A program made the position numbers and the translations under genes. DNA of 64,000 nt from contig JABCZJ010000005.1 of assembly GCA_013289715.1 (NCBI GenBank), forward strand, positions 186,001-250,000, given 5' to 3'. Source of the DNA: Acidobacteriota bacterium (GTDB lineage: Bacteria > Acidobacteriota > Terriglobia > Acidiferrales > UBA7541). The notes beneath the pieces were generated by a model. It was not told the origin of the DNA, made no database searches, and worked only from the letters and a program-made list of their open reading frames with translations. Below are positions 17,139-26,797 of the stretch, piece by piece; the first letter of the stretch is position 1, and every line of letters begins with the position of its first letter.

Positions 17139-18707
17139 TCATAACGGGATGTTTCCGTGTTTTTTGCGGGGGTTGGTGTCGCGCTTATTTTCGAGGGAGC
17201 GCAGGGCGGTGATTAGTTTGGCGCGGGTGTGGGCTGGCTCGATTACGGCGTCGATGTAGCCTTGTTCGGCGGCTAGGTAGGGGTTGGCGAAGCGCTCGCG
17301 GAAGTCGGCGATTTTTTCCTGGCGGAGGGTTTCGCGTTCGGATTCGGGGGCGCGATCGATTTCGCGCTTGTAGACGATGTTGACGGCGCCTTCGGGGCCC
17401 ATGACCGCGATTTCGGCGGTGGGCCAGGCGAAATTGATGTCGGTGCGAATGTGCTTGGATGCCATGACGCAGTAGGCGCCGCCATAGGCTTTCCGCGTGA
17501 TCACTGTGATTTTCGGAACTGTGGCTTCGGCAAACGCGAAGAGCAGTTTCGCGCCGTGACGGATGATGCCGCCAAATTCCTGCTGCGTGCCGGGGAGGAA
17601 GCCGGGCACGTCCTCGAAAGTGATCAGCGGAATATTGAAGGCGTCGCAGAAGCGCACGAAGCGGGCGCCCTTTACCGAGGCGTTGATGTCCAGCACGCCG
17701 GCGAGGAACGCGGGCTGGTTCGCGACGATGCCGACGGAGCGGCCATCGAAGCGCGCAAAGCCCACGACGATATTTTTTGCGTAGTGCTCGTGCACTTCGA
17801 AAAATTCGGAGTCGTCGGCGAGTGCGTGGATTACGTCCTTGATGTCGTACGGTTGTTGCGGATTTTCGGGAACCATCGCGTTGAGCGAAGGCGTGACGCG
17901 GTCCCACGGATCGCTGCTAGGTTTTCGCGGCGGGTCGTCCAGATTGTTCGACGGCAGATAGCTGAAAAGTTCGCGGATCATGGCCAGGCATTCGGCATCG
18001 TCGCGGGAAATGAAATGCGCGACGCCGCTGGTGGCGTTGTGGGTCATGGCGCCACCCAGTTCCTGCTTGGTGACTTCTTCGTGGGTAACGGTCTTGATCA
18101 CGTCCGGGCCGGTGACGAACATGTAGGACGTGTCGCGAGTCATGAAAATAAAGTCGGTGATCGCCGGAGAATAGACGGCGCCGCCGGCGCAGGGTCCCAT
18201 GATGGCGCTGATCTGGGGGATCACGCCGCTGGAGAGCGTGTTGCGCAGGAAAATTTCCGCGTAGCCTGCGAGCGACTTGACGCCTTCCTGGATGCGCGCG
18301 CCGCCGGAATCGTTCAGGCCAATCACCGGGGCGCCGGCGCGCATGGCCAGGTCCATGATCTTCGTGATTTTCCCGGCGTTGGCTTCCGAAAGCGAGCCGC
18401 CGAAGACGGTGAAATCCTGCGCAAAGACGTAAACGAGGCGGCCACCGATGCGACCATAGCCGGTGATGAATCCGTCGCCAGGCGGGCGCTGGGCTTCCAT
18501 GCCGAAATCGTGGGAGTGGTGGCGGACGAACTTGTCGAGTTCCTCGAAGGAGCCTTCATCGAGCAGCAGGTCCACGCGTTCGCGGGCGCTGAGCTTGCCT
18601 TGCTTGTGTTCGCGCTCGCGGCGTTCGGCGCCGCCGCCGGCTTCGGCTTCGGCGTTGCGCTTGCGGAGTTCTTCGAGGCGGTCGTGGTGTTTACGATGGG
18701 CGGTCAT
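17139..18707 (-). CDS. Acyl-CoA carboxylase carboxyltransferase (beta) subunit, propionyl/methylmalonyl type
   Basis: This subunit transfers the carboxyl group from carboxybiotin to an acyl-CoA, usually propionyl-CoA. The two crotonase-like halves are complete: [45 protein letters not shown] in the first and [18 protein letters not shown], [35 protein letters not shown] in the second. Start at 18707 gives 522 aa, the usual length; a longer frame to 18848 adds unrelated residues. No alpha (biotin carboxylase) gene is adjacent, so the partner must be encoded elsewhere. The separate accD for acetyl-CoA carboxylase lies at 29548. Confidence 0.93.
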   Translation of the reverse strand: MTAHRKHHDRLEELRKRNAEAEAGGGAERREREHKQGKLSARERVDLLLDEGSFEELDKFVRHHSHDFGMEAQRPPGDGFITGYGRIGGRLVYVFAQDFTVFGGSLSEANAGKITKIMDLAMRAGAPVIGLNDSGGARIQEGVKSLAGYAEIFLRNTLSSGVIPQISAIMGPCAGGAVYSPAITDFIFMTRDTSYMFVTGPDVIKTVTHEEVTKQELGGAMTHNATSGVAHFISRDDAECLAMIRELFSYLPSNNLDDPPRKPSSDPWDRVTPSLNAMVPENPQQPYDIKDVIHALADDSEFFEVHEHYAKNIVVGFARFDGRSVGIVANQPAFLAGVLDINASVKGARFVRFCDAFNIPLITFEDVPGFLPGTQQEFGGIIRHGAKLLFAFAEATVPKITVITRKAYGGAYCVMASKHIRTDINFAWPTAEIAVMGPEGAVNIVYKREIDRAPESERETLRQEKIADFRERFANPYLAAEQGYIDAVIEPAHTRAKLITALRSLENKRDTNPRKKHGNIPL

Positions 18708-19146
18708 GGGAGGGGTCGGCGGGGCGTGAATGGCGAGCGGTGATTCGCAAAACGGACAGAAAAAGTAGCGATCAGACAGGCGTGACTGGTGCTGGATCGT
18801 GGGCGATTCGTGGGATGCAAATCGTGCGAAATATGCGACCGCAAGCATGCATTTTTCAACCGATTAGAATAGGACTCTACGCTGCTTACAGAGGAGTTAG
18901 GGGCGCTTCCAATTGCAGAGGAGCCGATTAGAAATGGCGTGAGTGGTGAATTGTGATCGGGATGAGCTAGGCGTTGTGTTGAACTCGGCTCTGTTGCGGT
19001 TTGCAGTTGTGAGGAGCGGAAGGGCGGCTGGTTCATTCCGTGAGTCGTTCGCGAATTTTGTTGGTGGAACACAGGACACGGTAGCACGTTGTTCGGGAAA
19101 ATGCGAACGATGCTGGGTGTACATTCGCGCGGCTGTTGATGTTGCT
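18708..19146. other. Gene-free intergenic region
   Basis: I see no gene here. Overlapping open frames on both strands lack ribosome sites and motifs. The region separates the carboxyltransferase gene from the toxin-antitoxin pair read from the same strand, and must contain the carboxyltransferase promoter on its left side. Confidence 0.4.
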
Positions 19147-19434
19147 TCAGCGCGGGGCGGCGCGATCGAGAAGTTCGTGGATTAGCGTTTGATACGGTTT
19201 GGATCGTTTGGCCGCGAGGCGACGCAGGCGAGCCAGCAATGGCGGCGCGATGCGAATCGCGATGAGCTGTTTGGCTTTGCCGGTCTTGGGGCGGCCGACG
19301 CGGCGCGCGCGCTTGAGTTCCTCGTCCGTGGACTGCGGAATATCCGAGAAATCAATGCGACGATCCGACCTATGCCGCGCGTTCTTTGCGGCTGGCTTGG
19401 CGCGCGCTGATGATGCGAATGCTTTCTTTGTCAT
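19147..19434 (-). CDS. brnA: BrnA-like antitoxin (ribbon-helix-helix type)
   Basis: The 95-aa product matches BrnA antitoxins: FSDIPQSTDEE, then RRVGRPKTGKAKQLIAIRIAPPLLARLRRLAAK, where the strand KQLIAIRIAP and the following helices form the DNA-binding ribbon-helix-helix. BrnA neutralises BrnT and represses the operon. It lies downstream of brnT as is typical, but the reading frames overlap by 65 nt, longer than usual; the first 20 or so residues are basic and alanine-rich, and a later start may be the real one. Confidence 0.8.
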   Translation of the reverse strand: MTKKAFASSARAKPAAKNARHRSDRRIDFSDIPQSTDEELKRARRVGRPKTGKAKQLIAIRIAPPLLARLRRLAAKRSKPYQTLIHELLDRAAPR

Positions 19435-19642
19435 AATTGACTTTCCTCACGGTACAAACAACCATCAAAATGCGGCTCTTCGAAGACGCCCCTAGCCGCT
19501 TACTGCGTAGCTCTCGATTCGAGTGTTCCGGATCCGCCCAATCGAGTGCGTCGGGATCGCTGAATACCGTCGCGGCTTCTTCAAACCAGACTCTGTGCAG
19601 CGCGAGATTCGCGACGGCTTGCGGCGTGTCCCGCGAGAACAC
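19370..19642 (-). CDS. brnT: BrnT-like ribonuclease toxin
   Basis: BrnT is a RelE-fold ribonuclease that slows translation. The 90-aa protein shows the family pattern: HRVWFEEAATVFSDPDAL, DPEHSNRELR, SRILMVVCTVR, IRIISARQASRKER. The N-terminal FxWDxxKAxxNxxKHGVSFEEA pattern reads FSRDTPQAVANLALHRVWFEEA, so several conserved positions are altered and activity is uncertain. The start is a GTG at 19642; TATACAAT lies just upstream on the same strand and could be a -10 box of a leaderless transcript. The cognate antitoxin gene follows with overlap. Confidence 0.8.
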   Translation of the reverse strand: MFSRDTPQAVANLALHRVWFEEAATVFSDPDALDWADPEHSNRELRSKRLGASSKSRILMVVCTVRKVNYDKESIRIISARQASRKERAA

Positions 19643-19942
19643 ATTATTGTATATACACTAATGGGTGCGCAAAATCAACCGATCAGGTCCTTGTAAGCCT
19701 ACGAGCAGGTCGGAAAGTGGAACTACAAAGCGCAGTTGCGGCGCTCGATCGGAGCGACGGCGCAGTGGACCGCGGGAAAGCGAACAGAGATCCTTCGCTG
19801 CGCTCAGGTTGACTTCCGAACCGTCAATCAGGAGATTGGCGTTCCCAGGGGGCGGGTCTGAGACCCGCCCCTACGGATGCAAAATCTATACATGGGCAGA
19901 CTGAGCCGGGGCTTGCGGCGGCGCGGATGCGTTAGCCCTTGG
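19643..19942. other. Intergenic region with a strong palindrome
   Basis: The stretch between the toxin start and the end of the BNR protein gene carries the palindrome at 19849 listed separately. I see no gene in it. The brnT promoter should lie at its left edge. Confidence 0.4.
19849..19871. repeat. REP-like perfect palindrome (GGGGCGGGTCT-G-AGACCCGCCCC)
   Basis: Two 11-bp arms surround a single G. The core GGCGGGTCTGAGACCCGCC resembles short palindromic intergenic elements found scattered in acidobacterial genomes. Only one copy is visible in this window. It could form a hairpin at the 3' end of the BNR-protein transcript, although it has no following T tract. Confidence 0.6.
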
Positions 19943-22900
19943 CTATGGCGCGCAGGCGTCGGCTGAGCTGGCGGCGTCGTGAGACGAGCTGGTTATGGAC
20001 ATGACCGTTGCGGTGGGGAGAGCGGCCAGGGCGGATTTGGCGAGGATTGTGTTGGTGGCTGGGACGGCTTGGGAATCGAGGTCGTGCCAGGCGGTCAGGT
20101 TTTTGTTTAGTGCGCTGCAGGATTCTTCCAGGACTACTTTCGCGGTTTGGCTCGGGGCGGCGTCGCCGGATTGGATGAAGAAGCTTGTGCGGGCCAGGTC
20201 GCGATTGATGGGGCCTACGCCGGGAGCTTCGAAAGTGCCTTCCACGATTGCGGCGGCTTTCTTGTCCAAATCCCAGAGGGCGTCGGCCGATGCTTTGGCT
20301 TGGGGGTCGGCGGTCCAGGCTTTCTCGTCCTTGGGTTTTTCTGCAGGCTTTTCGTTGTCGTTTGCGGCGGCGCTGATTCGGTCCGCGTTCGGCTTTTCTT
20401 CGGGCTTCACGCCGAGAGTCTTCAGGCGGTCGGCGATGGCGGCGCGGAGGTTGGTGATGGATTGGAAGGCTTTGGTGCTGGCGGCCAGACCGGAATCAAT
20501 GCGCTTGGCGGCGAGGAGTTGCGCTTCGAGGTCCGCCTGGGAAACGTGGACGCGCGGATCGAGGGTGATGGTAAGCGGCTGCTTCATGACCGTACCGTTG
20601 CCGATGAGAATCACTTCGTACTGGCCGGGGACGGCGAGAGGGCCGAGAGTTTGCTCGCGCGGCGTGTCGGCAGGCAGTGCGTGGTCGGAGATGGTGTACT
20701 CGATGTAATCGAGCAGGCCGCCGTAGTAGCTGAAATTCAGGGCTTGCGGCGGATCGTAACGCAAATCCCAGACGAAGCGGTTCAGTCCGGCTTCTTTCGA
20801 AAGATGCGCGGGCTTGCCGAACCAGTAATCCGGAACGTTTTTGGGCGTGGAATCCACGGCGGGGGTGAGGCTGTTGAAGCGGCGCACTACTTTTCCTTGC
20901 GCGTCGTGGATTTCGACGCTGAGCGGGTTGGAGGGGACGGATTTCAGGTAGTAATCAATGATGGCGCCATCGGGGGGATTTTGCGCGGTGGGTTCTTCGG
21001 GCGGCAGAGGGGTTTCCTGGTCGTTATCGTAGCGAACGCGGATGGCGGTGGCGGGCTTCAGCAAATACGCGTTGGACTTGGTGATTTCCGGGCCGGCCTG
21101 ACGGAGCGGGGTGATGTCGTCGAGGATCCAGATGGCGCGGCCGTAGGTGGCGGCGACGAGGTCGTCGCCATGCACGGCGAGGTCGCGAACATCGGAGGCC
21201 GGGAAATTCAGCTGCAGGGATTGCCAGTGGTCGCCGTCGTCGAAGGAAACGTAGAGCGCGTTTTCGGTTCCGGCGTAGAGCAGGCCCTTGCGCACGGGAT
21301 CTTCGCGGATTACGCGGGCGATCCAATCGGGCTGCAAGCCTGTAGTGATTTTCTGCCAGGATTTCCCGGCGTCGCGCGTGCGGTAGATGTAGGGCTGCAG
21401 ATCCTTACGCGCGTTGAGAGCTACGTACGCAGTGCTGGGGTCGTAATGTGACGCTTCGATGGCTTCAATCTCACTGTTTTTTGGCAGGCCGGAGGGCGTG
21501 ACGTCTTGCCAGGATTGCGAAGCGTCGCGCGTGGTTTGCACCAACCCGTTGCTGGTGCCGGCCCAGAGGACAGACGCGTTGAGCGGCGAAGGAGCCAGGA
21601 CCGTTAGCGAAGTGCGGCGCGGACGCTGGGCCAGTTCGAAATCGTCTTTGCCTCCGGCGTCGCGTTCATCGAGGTCCACAGCTTCTTCGTCTTCATTCAG
21701 AGGAGAGTGCGTGTTTGCGGACGGTGCTGGCGCCGGCGTCGTCGCGTTCAGGTTCGCAGTGCTCGCAGGCGCGGCCGTTTGCGCGTGCGGTTGATCGGCC
21801 GGCGCGCCGGGAGCGGCGGCGGGCGTGGTGAGGTCGGGGCTGATCTGCGTCCAGCGATCGCCGCCGCTGGTGGTTTTCAGGACGTACTGCGCGCCGAGGT
21901 AGAGCGTGTGCGGATCCTGCGGCGAAAAAACCAGCGGAGGCATCTGTGACATGCGATCTTTCGCGCCGCGAACGAAAACATGCACGATTTGTCCGGTGGT
22001 TTTGTCGAAACGCAAAATGCTGCCGTACCAGCCGCCGGAATAAACGATGCTGGGGTTCGCGGGATCAGGAGCGATGTAACAGAATTCGAAGCCGCCGATG
22101 GAAAACCAGTCGCGGAAACTGATTTCACCGTAATCGCTGCGATCGGGAACGGCGGCGGTGCCGCTATCCTGCTGCGGGGCGTAGGAAACGTAAGGAAATT
22201 GATTGTCGGTGATGACGTGGTAGAACTGGCCGGTGGGCTGATTGTACCAACTGCTCCAGGTGAGGCCGGCGTCGAGGCTGATGGTGGCGCCCTGGTCCAC
22301 GCCGAGAATCATGCGCTTTGAATTTTGCGGATCAATCCAAAGGACATGATAATCATCGCCACCCGGCGCGCCTTTATACGCCGTGAAATTCTGGCCGCCA
22401 TCGGTGGAGCGGTAGGTGGTGGTCTGCATGACGAAAACCATTTCTGGATTTTTCGGATCTACGTACACGCGGCAGATGTAGAGATTGCCGGTGATGCGGG
22501 GGTCTTTGGTGATTTGGCGCCAGTGGGCGCCGCCATCGTCGGAGCGGAACAGGCCGGGTTCCATGATGGCGAAGATTCTTTGGCCCTTGCTGTTGGGAGC
22601 GACGGCGAGACCGACGCGTCCGCGCGGCGTAGCGGGCAACCCCTCTTCCGAAGTGGGCTTCCAGGTGGCGCCTTCGTCGGTGGATTTGTAGATCCAGGAA
22701 TCCTGCGTGTGGGAATCGGCAGCAGCGGTGCGGAAATCGAAAGGCTTCCAGAGAGCGGCGTAGAGAATGCGCGGATTGTCGGGGTCGGCGGCCATATTGG
22801 AAACGCCGGCCATGTCGTCCTTGTAGAGAGTTTTGGTCCAGGTCTTGCCGGCGTCGGTGGTTCTGTACACGCCGCGATGTTCGCTGGGCGCGCCGATGCC

Positions 22901-23473
22901 GAGGATGGGATGGCCGAGGACGCCGACCACGATGATGTTGGGATTGCGCGGGTCAATGAGGACCGTGCTGATGAAGCGCGAATCTTTCAGGCCGATGTTG
23001 GTCCAGGTGGCGCCGGCATCGGTCGAGCGGTAGACGCCGTCGCCGGCGGTTTGTTCGCCGGTGCCGACGATGATGATGTTGGAATTGGAGGCGGCGATCG
23101 CGACGTCGCCGATGGACGCGACGTGTTCGTCGTCAAAGATTGGCTTCCAGGTGGCGCCGCCGCTGGTTGTCTTCCAGACGCCGCCGCCGGGGGTGCCCAT
23201 GTAGTAGGTGGCGGCATCGCCGGGGACGCCGACGACTGCGGAGACGCGTCCGGCGCGGTAGGGGCCGATGAGGCGCCAGCGCATGGCGGAATAGAGGCTG
23301 GGATCAACCGCCAGAGTTGCGGTAGCTGATGGCGATGCTGCTGCTGCGGAATTTTGCTGGGCGTGGAGTGTTGCGGCTGTCGCGGCAGTTGCGGAGCTGA
23401 TGAGCAGAACCGCGGCGAGAAGGCGTTGATGACTGGGCAAGTCGATCCTCCGGAAAACAGGGAAGTTTACCAT
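19943..23473 (-). CDS. Large exported BNR/VPS10 (sortilin)-type beta-propeller protein
   Basis: The 1176-aa product has a signal peptide (AAVLLISSATAATAATLHAQ) and then many BNR/Asp-box-like repeats (GGGVWKTTSGGATWKPI, GVYRSTDAGATWTNI, GVYRTTDAGKTWTK, YRTRDAGKSWQKI), forming one or two propellers up to about residue 750. A low-complexity alanine/proline linker interrupts them near residue 555. The C-terminal third (VSIEIHDAQGK-like, NRFVWDLRYD) resembles the module that follows the propeller in this family. These exported proteins are abundant in Acidobacteriota; their ligand is not known. I chose the ATG at 23473; a GTG at 23494 is possible. Neither has a strong ribosome site. Confidence 0.88.
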   Translation of the reverse strand: MVNFPVFRRIDLPSHQRLLAAVLLISSATAATAATLHAQQNSAAAASPSATATLAVDPSLYSAMRWRLIGPYRAGRVSAVVGVPGDAATYYMGTPGGGVWKTTSGGATWKPIFDDEHVASIGDVAIAASNSNIIIVGTGEQTAGDGVYRSTDAGATWTNIGLKDSRFISTVLIDPRNPNIIVVGVLGHPILGIGAPSEHRGVYRTTDAGKTWTKTLYKDDMAGVSNMAADPDNPRILYAALWKPFDFRTAAADSHTQDSWIYKSTDEGATWKPTSEEGLPATPRGRVGLAVAPNSKGQRIFAIMEPGLFRSDDGGAHWRQITKDPRITGNLYICRVYVDPKNPEMVFVMQTTTYRSTDGGQNFTAYKGAPGGDDYHVLWIDPQNSKRMILGVDQGATISLDAGLTWSSWYNQPTGQFYHVITDNQFPYVSYAPQQDSGTAAVPDRSDYGEISFRDWFSIGGFEFCYIAPDPANPSIVYSGGWYGSILRFDKTTGQIVHVFVRGAKDRMSQMPPLVFSPQDPHTLYLGAQYVLKTTSGGDRWTQISPDLTTPAAAPGAPADQPHAQTAAPASTANLNATTPAPAPSANTHSPLNEDEEAVDLDERDAGGKDDFELAQRPRRTSLTVLAPSPLNASVLWAGTSNGLVQTTRDASQSWQDVTPSGLPKNSEIEAIEASHYDPSTAYVALNARKDLQPYIYRTRDAGKSWQKITTGLQPDWIARVIREDPVRKGLLYAGTENALYVSFDDGDHWQSLQLNFPASDVRDLAVHGDDLVAATYGRAIWILDDITPLRQAGPEITKSNAYLLKPATAIRVRYDNDQETPLPPEEPTAQNPPDGAIIDYYLKSVPSNPLSVEIHDAQGKVVRRFNSLTPAVDSTPKNVPDYWFGKPAHLSKEAGLNRFVWDLRYDPPQALNFSYYGGLLDYIEYTISDHALPADTPREQTLGPLAVPGQYEVILIGNGTVMKQPLTITLDPRVHVSQADLEAQLLAAKRIDSGLAASTKAFQSITNLRAAIADRLKTLGVKPEEKPNADRISAAANDNEKPAEKPKDEKAWTADPQAKASADALWDLDKKAAAIVEGTFEAPGVGPINRDLARTSFFIQSGDAAPSQTAKVVLEESCSALNKNLTAWHDLDSQAVPATNTILAKSALAALPTATVMSITSSSHDAASSADACAP

Positions 23474-23721
23474 TCTGGCGTAAATGTGACCCACGATTTG
23501 GACGTACGACGGGGTGATTCGGTTTTTTTCTGCTGCGCGATTCGCGCCCGACTGTGCCCATGCGGGGCAGCGCGCTGTTTCGATGCTTGGGCGAATTTCA
23601 GTCTGCGGGCACGGTATACCTCGCCCCCGGGACTAGAGAACAAAAAGAGTCGGCAGGACTCCGGCGCTACCCTTCAAACCGGCACCGCCGGTTCTCAGGG
23701 TGAATCGCCCTGTGGGACGAT

Positions 23722-24180
23722 TCAGTGGAGGCCTGACCAATCGTCGGCGAGGAGGATGGAATTGCTGGGATTGGATGGGTCATATTTGACACTGGCGGTT
23801 TGGCCTGCGGCTACGCGGCCTAGGTGCTTGGCTTCGTCGAGGCCGGTGATGTCTTGCGCGGTTTCGTAGGTTACGCCGGAGATTGCGTAGGTGTAGTAGA
23901 GGAGTTTTTGCGTGCCGTTGGGGGAGGGGGCGGCGCGTTTCTGAAACATGCCGTGCGATTTCGCGGCGGAATCGTTCGCGTCGCGAGCGTGTTCGACGAT
24001 TTCCAGTACCTGGCCTTCGACGATGCGGCCGACGCGATTGAGGTAGGCGCGGCGCTGGCGTTCGATGTCGGTCTCATCTTCGGGCTTGCGGCGCAGCCAC
24101 AGAACGATGCCGACAAGGACGACCACCGCGATGCCGGCTAGCGGGAGCCATTCGTGCCAATCATTCAGGAGTTCTTTCAA
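23722..24180 (-). CDS. Membrane-anchored DUF3592-like protein
   Basis: One N-terminal transmembrane helix (LAGIAVVVLVGIVLWL, residues about 14-30) anchors a soluble domain of about 115 residues: GRIVEGQVLEIVEHA, LLYYTYAISGVTYETAQDI, VAAGQTASVKYDPSNPSNSILL. This pattern (modified residue string, Y-x-Y strand, V-x-Y-P-xNP) is that of DUF3592 proteins, whose role is unknown. It begins 22 nt after the FAH-hydrolase gene on the same strand and looks like the last gene of the hslV operon. Confidence 0.72.
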   Translation of the reverse strand: MKELLNDWHEWLPLAGIAVVVLVGIVLWLRRKPEDETDIERQRRAYLNRVGRIVEGQVLEIVEHARDANDSAAKSHGMFQKRAAPSPNGTQKLLYYTYAISGVTYETAQDITGLDEAKHLGRVAAGQTASVKYDPSNPSNSILLADDWSGLH

Positions 24181-24202
24181 CGCCAGCCTTTTCCGGTGCG
24201 GA

Positions 24203-25015
24203 TCAATCCTGCGCGGCGACGACGGGATTTCTGAGCGTGCCGATGCCGCCGACGCTCACTTCGACTATGTCGCCAGCAGCCAGCGGGCCCACGCCCGAGG
24301 GCGTGCCGGTGGCGATCACGTCGCCGGGTTCGAGCGTCATCACCTGTGCGATGAAGCGGATTATAACATCAACGGAAAAGATCATTTCCGACGTGTGTCC
24401 AGACTGTTTCCTGATTCCGTTCTGATAGGTTTCGACGGTGGCGCCGGAGGGAGCGAGCTGCGTTTCGAGGATGGGGCCGAAGGGGCAGAATGTGTCGAAG
24501 CCTTTGCCGCGGGTGAACTGGCCATCGAGTCTTTGCAGGTCACGGGCGGTGACTTCGTTGAGGCAGGTGTAGCCGAGGATGTAGGGGGCGGCGGTTTCGT
24601 CGTCTTTTAGATGGTAGCAAGTGCGGCCGATGATGACGGCCAGTTCGCCCTCGTAGTCCACGCGTTGCGAGATGCGGGGGAGGACGATGGGTTCTTCGGG
24701 AGCGATGACCGAGGATGGAGGCTTCAGGAAGATCAGCGGTTGCGTGGGGACGACATTGCCTAGTTCCTTGGCGTGGTCGGAATAATTGCGGCCGACGCAG
24801 ACGATTTTGCTGGGGGCGGAGGGAGGGAGGAATTTTATTTGGTCGAGCGGCCAGGTTTTTCCGGTGCGCTCGCGGGGTCCCCAGAGTTCGCCGTGAATTT
24901 CGTGGATGCGATCGCCTTCGACGATTCCGGCGCGGGGAGTGGGACGAGTTTCGCGCGTGGTGCGGGTGAGTTGGTGCGCGTCGAATTCCAGGGGTTGAAA
25001 TCGGCAGAGCTTCAT
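24203..25015 (-). CDS. Fumarylacetoacetate hydrolase-family enzyme
   Basis: A cytoplasmic metal-dependent C-C hydrolase or isomerase acting on 2-oxo acids from aromatic or sugar degradation. The C-terminal fold is complete: IVCVGRNYSDHAKE, metal ligands Glu122 and Glu124 in DYEGELAVIIG, Asp in NEVTARDLQ, RGKGFDTFCPFGP, and the closing PGDVIATGTPSGVGP. At 270 aa it is of the YcgM/HpaG-like short type. The exact substrate cannot be told. Its ATG overlaps the stop of the membrane protein gene upstream by 4 nt (ATGA), so the two are translationally coupled. Confidence 0.9.
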   Translation of the reverse strand: MKLCRFQPLEFDAHQLTRTTRETRPTPRAGIVEGDRIHEIHGELWGPRERTGKTWPLDQIKFLPPSAPSKIVCVGRNYSDHAKELGNVVPTQPLIFLKPPSSVIAPEEPIVLPRISQRVDYEGELAVIIGRTCYHLKDDETAAPYILGYTCLNEVTARDLQRLDGQFTRGKGFDTFCPFGPILETQLAPSGATVETYQNGIRKQSGHTSEMIFSVDVIIRFIAQVMTLEPGDVIATGTPSGVGPLAAGDIVEVSVGGIGTLRNPVVAAQD

Positions 25016-25509
25016 CGGGGGTGGGTGGTGAAGAAATCGGAGCGGCGGCGGCGCGGAACTACGCGGTGCTGGCGCGTCAGCAGAATCATGCCTCCCACCC
25101 AGGAACCGACCGCGCAGACACCGTAGACGACGGCGCCCTCGAGGAGGGCTTCGAAGGGCGAGCGCAGCGCCTGGAACAGGCTGTGAAAAAACATTCCGGC
25201 GATGTCGTAGGCGATTACGAAAATTCCCCAGGCGAGCATGGCCGACGAGAACATTTTCAGTGGGCGATTGAGGAAACGGAAAATGGGGATGAGCATGATC
25301 GCGAGGAAGAGGCCGTAGGAGGCGCCATTGCGTTCGAGGGCGCGATTATCGAGCCAGGACAGGCGATTGGCAGCGATAAGGGAGCCGACCATTACGATGG
25401 TGAGCAACGCGCCGGTGTAGAGGCCTACGCGAACGGCGGGGCTTACGACTTTTACCGAGACGTGCGCCTGAACGGGGATTGGGTGAGTGGTCGAGGTTGG
25501 GTCGGTCAT
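25012..25509 (-). CDS. Multi-pass membrane protein of unknown function
   Basis: The 165-aa product has four hydrophobic segments (GLYTGALLTIVMVGSLIAA, GLFLAIMLIPIFRFL, AMLAWGIFVIAYDIAGMFF, AVVYGVCAVGSWVGGMILL) and a basic C-terminus (RRRRSDFF). No motif identifies a function. It overlaps by 4 nt with genes on both sides (ATGA), so it is firmly part of the operon from the FN3 lipoprotein to the FAH-family enzyme. Confidence 0.7.
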   Translation of the reverse strand: MTDPTSTTHPIPVQAHVSVKVVSPAVRVGLYTGALLTIVMVGSLIAANRLSWLDNRALERNGASYGLFLAIMLIPIFRFLNRPLKMFSSAMLAWGIFVIAYDIAGMFFHSLFQALRSPFEALLEGAVVYGVCAVGSWVGGMILLTRQHRVVPRRRRSDFFTTHPR

Positions 25510-26780
25510 GACTTTGGCTGTGCTTTCTGAATTCCTTCTGCAGGTGCCGCTGCAGGAACTGCGGCCGTAGCTCCCGCGGGAGATTCGACCGGCACTTCGC
25601 CGGACGCGGGTACGCTGACGGGACTTTCATTGCCGACGCGATCCACTGCTGTGACGGTGTAGAAGTAGCGGTGGCCCGGTAGGGTATTCATATCGCGAAA
25701 CGCAGGAGTACGCAACAGCTCCGGATTTTGCTTCTGGCCGGGAGCGCCTTCCTGCTCAGTTCTATAGATGTTGTAACCGGCGATATCGTTTTCCGCGCTG
25801 ATGGACCAGGACAGGTCGAGATAGGCCGGAGCAGCTCCTTGCGCGGGGACCAGAACGACGACCAGGCCCTGCGGCGCGGCCGGGGGGAAAGTGTCGAGCG
25901 GGAAGACGGTGATGGGCGGTGAATCGAGCGATTCAATTTGCAGGTCCGGGTATTGCACGACGCTGCGGACGGTGTAGACGTAGGTTTTACCGAATTGGAT
26001 TTGCGTGTCGCGGAATGGCGGGGCTGGGCAGTCGCCGATTTGCACGCTGAGTTTTTGCGATTGCGAGGCTTGCGGGGTGGGGCTGGGCGCGGTCGTTTGT
26101 GCCACTTCACGGCGAAAGATTCGATAGAGCGTGATCGGAGCTACCGTGCCGACAGCGGTTTTCTGCGGCGGCGTCCAGGTGAGAATTATGCCTTGGTGAA
26201 TGACTTCGGCTCCCAGGTCCGTGATCAGATCCGCAGCGGGTTCCACGCGCAGGGGCACGGCGTTGGAATTTGCGGATACTTTTTTTGGTGAAGTGCGCGT
26301 GCGGACCATGTAAACGGCCTGCGCGCCGGGGTGCTGAGTGAAATCGTCGGGCCTGAGCTCGTCGGCGTAGCGAATTTGCCGTCTTGTATCGTATTGCTCC
26401 ACCATTGCAGAGGGGATGGTAACCAGGAGCGTCGGAGCTTTGGAAACGGCGGCGCCCGCTGCGGGCGCGGCGCCGGCTGGAGGAATCGGCTGGAAATCGC
26501 GGAAGATCTCTATGGCGGGTGGCTGCTTGAGTTCGCGACCCTCGACGGATTCCTTGGGGAGCGTGAAGGTGAGGATCACGTCGTCGCCTTGTTGGGTGGC
26601 CGCCAGATCGTTGACGGCGGTGGGTGTCGGAGCTTTGCGCTCGACCGGCTCGCCGGGAGCACCGCAGCCAGCGAGAAAAGCTGCGGAAAGAAAAATGGAA
26701 AAGAGAAAATAGAAAATGGAGGTGCGCGAGGTTGGAATTGGCGAGCAGCGAGGCCGAAGGACCCCTTTTCGAATTTCCAT
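25506..26780 (-). CDS. Lipoprotein with fibronectin type III-like domains
   Basis: After a signal sequence (FYFLFSIFLSAAFLAGC) the lipobox LAGC predicts lipid attachment at the cysteine near residue 39. Beta-sandwich domains follow: one beginning PTAVNDLAATQQGDDVILTF, a middle one (EVIHQGIILTWTPP) and a last one (PPAAPQGLVVVLVPAQ ... ENDIAGYNIYRTEQEG ... YFYTVTAVDRVGNES), which is a clear FN3 unit. The C-terminal tail is alanine/proline-rich. It begins 17 nt after hslU and overlaps the next gene. No enzyme domain is visible; a surface-binding role is likely. ATG without a strong ribosome site. Confidence 0.8.
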   Translation of the reverse strand: MEIRKGVLRPRCSPIPTSRTSIFYFLFSIFLSAAFLAGCGAPGEPVERKAPTPTAVNDLAATQQGDDVILTFTLPKESVEGRELKQPPAIEIFRDFQPIPPAGAAPAAGAAVSKAPTLLVTIPSAMVEQYDTRRQIRYADELRPDDFTQHPGAQAVYMVRTRTSPKKVSANSNAVPLRVEPAADLITDLGAEVIHQGIILTWTPPQKTAVGTVAPITLYRIFRREVAQTTAPSPTPQASQSQKLSVQIGDCPAPPFRDTQIQFGKTYVYTVRSVVQYPDLQIESLDSPPITVFPLDTFPPAAPQGLVVVLVPAQGAAPAYLDLSWSISAENDIAGYNIYRTEQEGAPGQKQNPELLRTPAFRDMNTLPGHRYFYTVTAVDRVGNESPVSVPASGEVPVESPAGATAAVPAAAPAEGIQKAQPKS

Positions 26781-26797
26781 TTTCTGTTTTCTAATTT

